The notes below the pieces were generated by a model. That model worked only from the letters and a program-made list of their open reading frames with translations, was not told the DNA's origin and searched no databases. Positions 63,383-64,000 of a stretch of 64,000 nucleotides of DNA are shown here, in pieces. Each line of letters starts with the position of its first letter. Positions within the stretch are counted from its first letter, which is position 1. The translations under genes and the position numbers were made by a program. The DNA lies in the NCBI GenBank assembly GCA_947179485.1, contig OX359247.1:33642801-33706800 (forward strand), read 5' to 3'. Source of the stretch: Allacma fusca (lineage: Eukaryota > Arthropoda > Collembola > Symphypleona > Sminthuridae).

Positions 63383-64000
63383 GTATATGCATTCAATCAT
63401 AAATTATTTAATCTTGTACTGTACATCCAAATAAATAAATCAGCACGATCACAGTAGTGGAAATTTTGCGAGAGGACAAAAAAAACTGAAAGTTTTATTA
63501 GCTTATTTCATTGGGTCATGGGACCAGCACATTAAATTATTTTCAATGCAATAGATTTTATTTTGAAAAAAAAAACTAAAACTCGGTCATGTGCACCAGG
63601 GGTAACAGAGCTATAAAATCAAATCAGGTGAATCATTATTGTCAGAGGAAAGATTTATGGCTCAATTATATTAGAGAAACAAGCTTATGCTTGTGATGGC
63701 CCCTGCGAATAAAGATGAAATAAAAGCCGGATTTTGGGCTGATGTTTACGGGAAGACTATATATTGACCTTTAGCTGCACTTTCAGTATTATGTGCACAT
63801 AATGAGATGGGAATCGCTGCATTTCCTCGCTGATGGTTTACGACTTCAGTTTTTGCTTATCCTCGGGTCCCCGATTTGCAGTTACATGTAATAGATAGCT
63901 CTCTCTCTACCCTCGCATTTTATAGTTCAGGCCAATGGATTTTTATTTTGATGGATTTTATGCTACTTGTCAGTTTATATGAAATATACAGTTCCTCACC

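Larger units (their letters stand above)
41399..64000. other. Region upstream of the Pgant2 coding sequence
   Basis: The acceptor at 41399-41401 shows that transcription starts further up, so the first part of this region is an intron in the 5' UTR. I cannot place the leader exon or promoter. The rest is AT-rich with many microsatellites and dispersed TACATATGTA motifs. Weak exon-like segments are listed separately; no family is recognised in any of them. Confidence 0.6.

Overview
The window is eukaryotic nuclear DNA: AT-rich, with large introns, many (CT/GA)n, (CA/GT)n and (CATA)n microsatellites, and one clearly recognisable protein-coding gene on the minus strand. The gene is an arthropod-style GALNT2/Pgant2 polypeptide N-acetylgalactosaminyltransferase. 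Intron sizes, base composition and the scattered TACATATGTA-type motifs remind me of a caligid copepod (sea louse). That species-group call is inference, not proof.

Layout, read along the minus strand. A non-coding leader exon must lie somewhere above 41.4 kb. The first coding exon (41154-41398, ATG at 41276) encodes a short cytoplasmic tail and a signal anchor. A 24.9-kb intron follows, then two stem-region exons (16111-16261 and 10335-10659). Eight more coding exons between 8881 and 2609 encode the catalytic domain and the C-terminal ricin-type lectin domain. All eleven coding exons join in phase through GT-AG introns to give 645 residues. The DxH metal site, the third metal-ligand His, the WGGEN loop and a full-length lectin module are present, so the gene looks intact and functional.

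The rest is intronic or intergenic. 1-2608 is the 3' UTR and downstream flank. Intron 1 (16262-41153) holds many microsatellites, a cluster of GAGA/CTCT arrays at 23.9-26.8 kb, and an exon-like segment on the gene's own strand (32403-32511). That segment has excellent splice sites, but joining it to coding exon 1 would introduce a stop. 41399-64000 is upstream of the coding region. It contains the hidden leader exon or exons and promoter, more microsatellites, and a few weak exon-like segments: minus 51648-51839, minus 45632-45769, minus 53836-54155 and plus 61889-62006. None of these belongs to a family I recognise.

The encoded enzyme starts mucin-type O-glycosylation in the Golgi. I see no second well-supported gene, no tRNA or rRNA, no recognisable transposase and no CRISPR. 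Most open frames of 60-130 codons here are what chance gives in 64 kb read in six frames.
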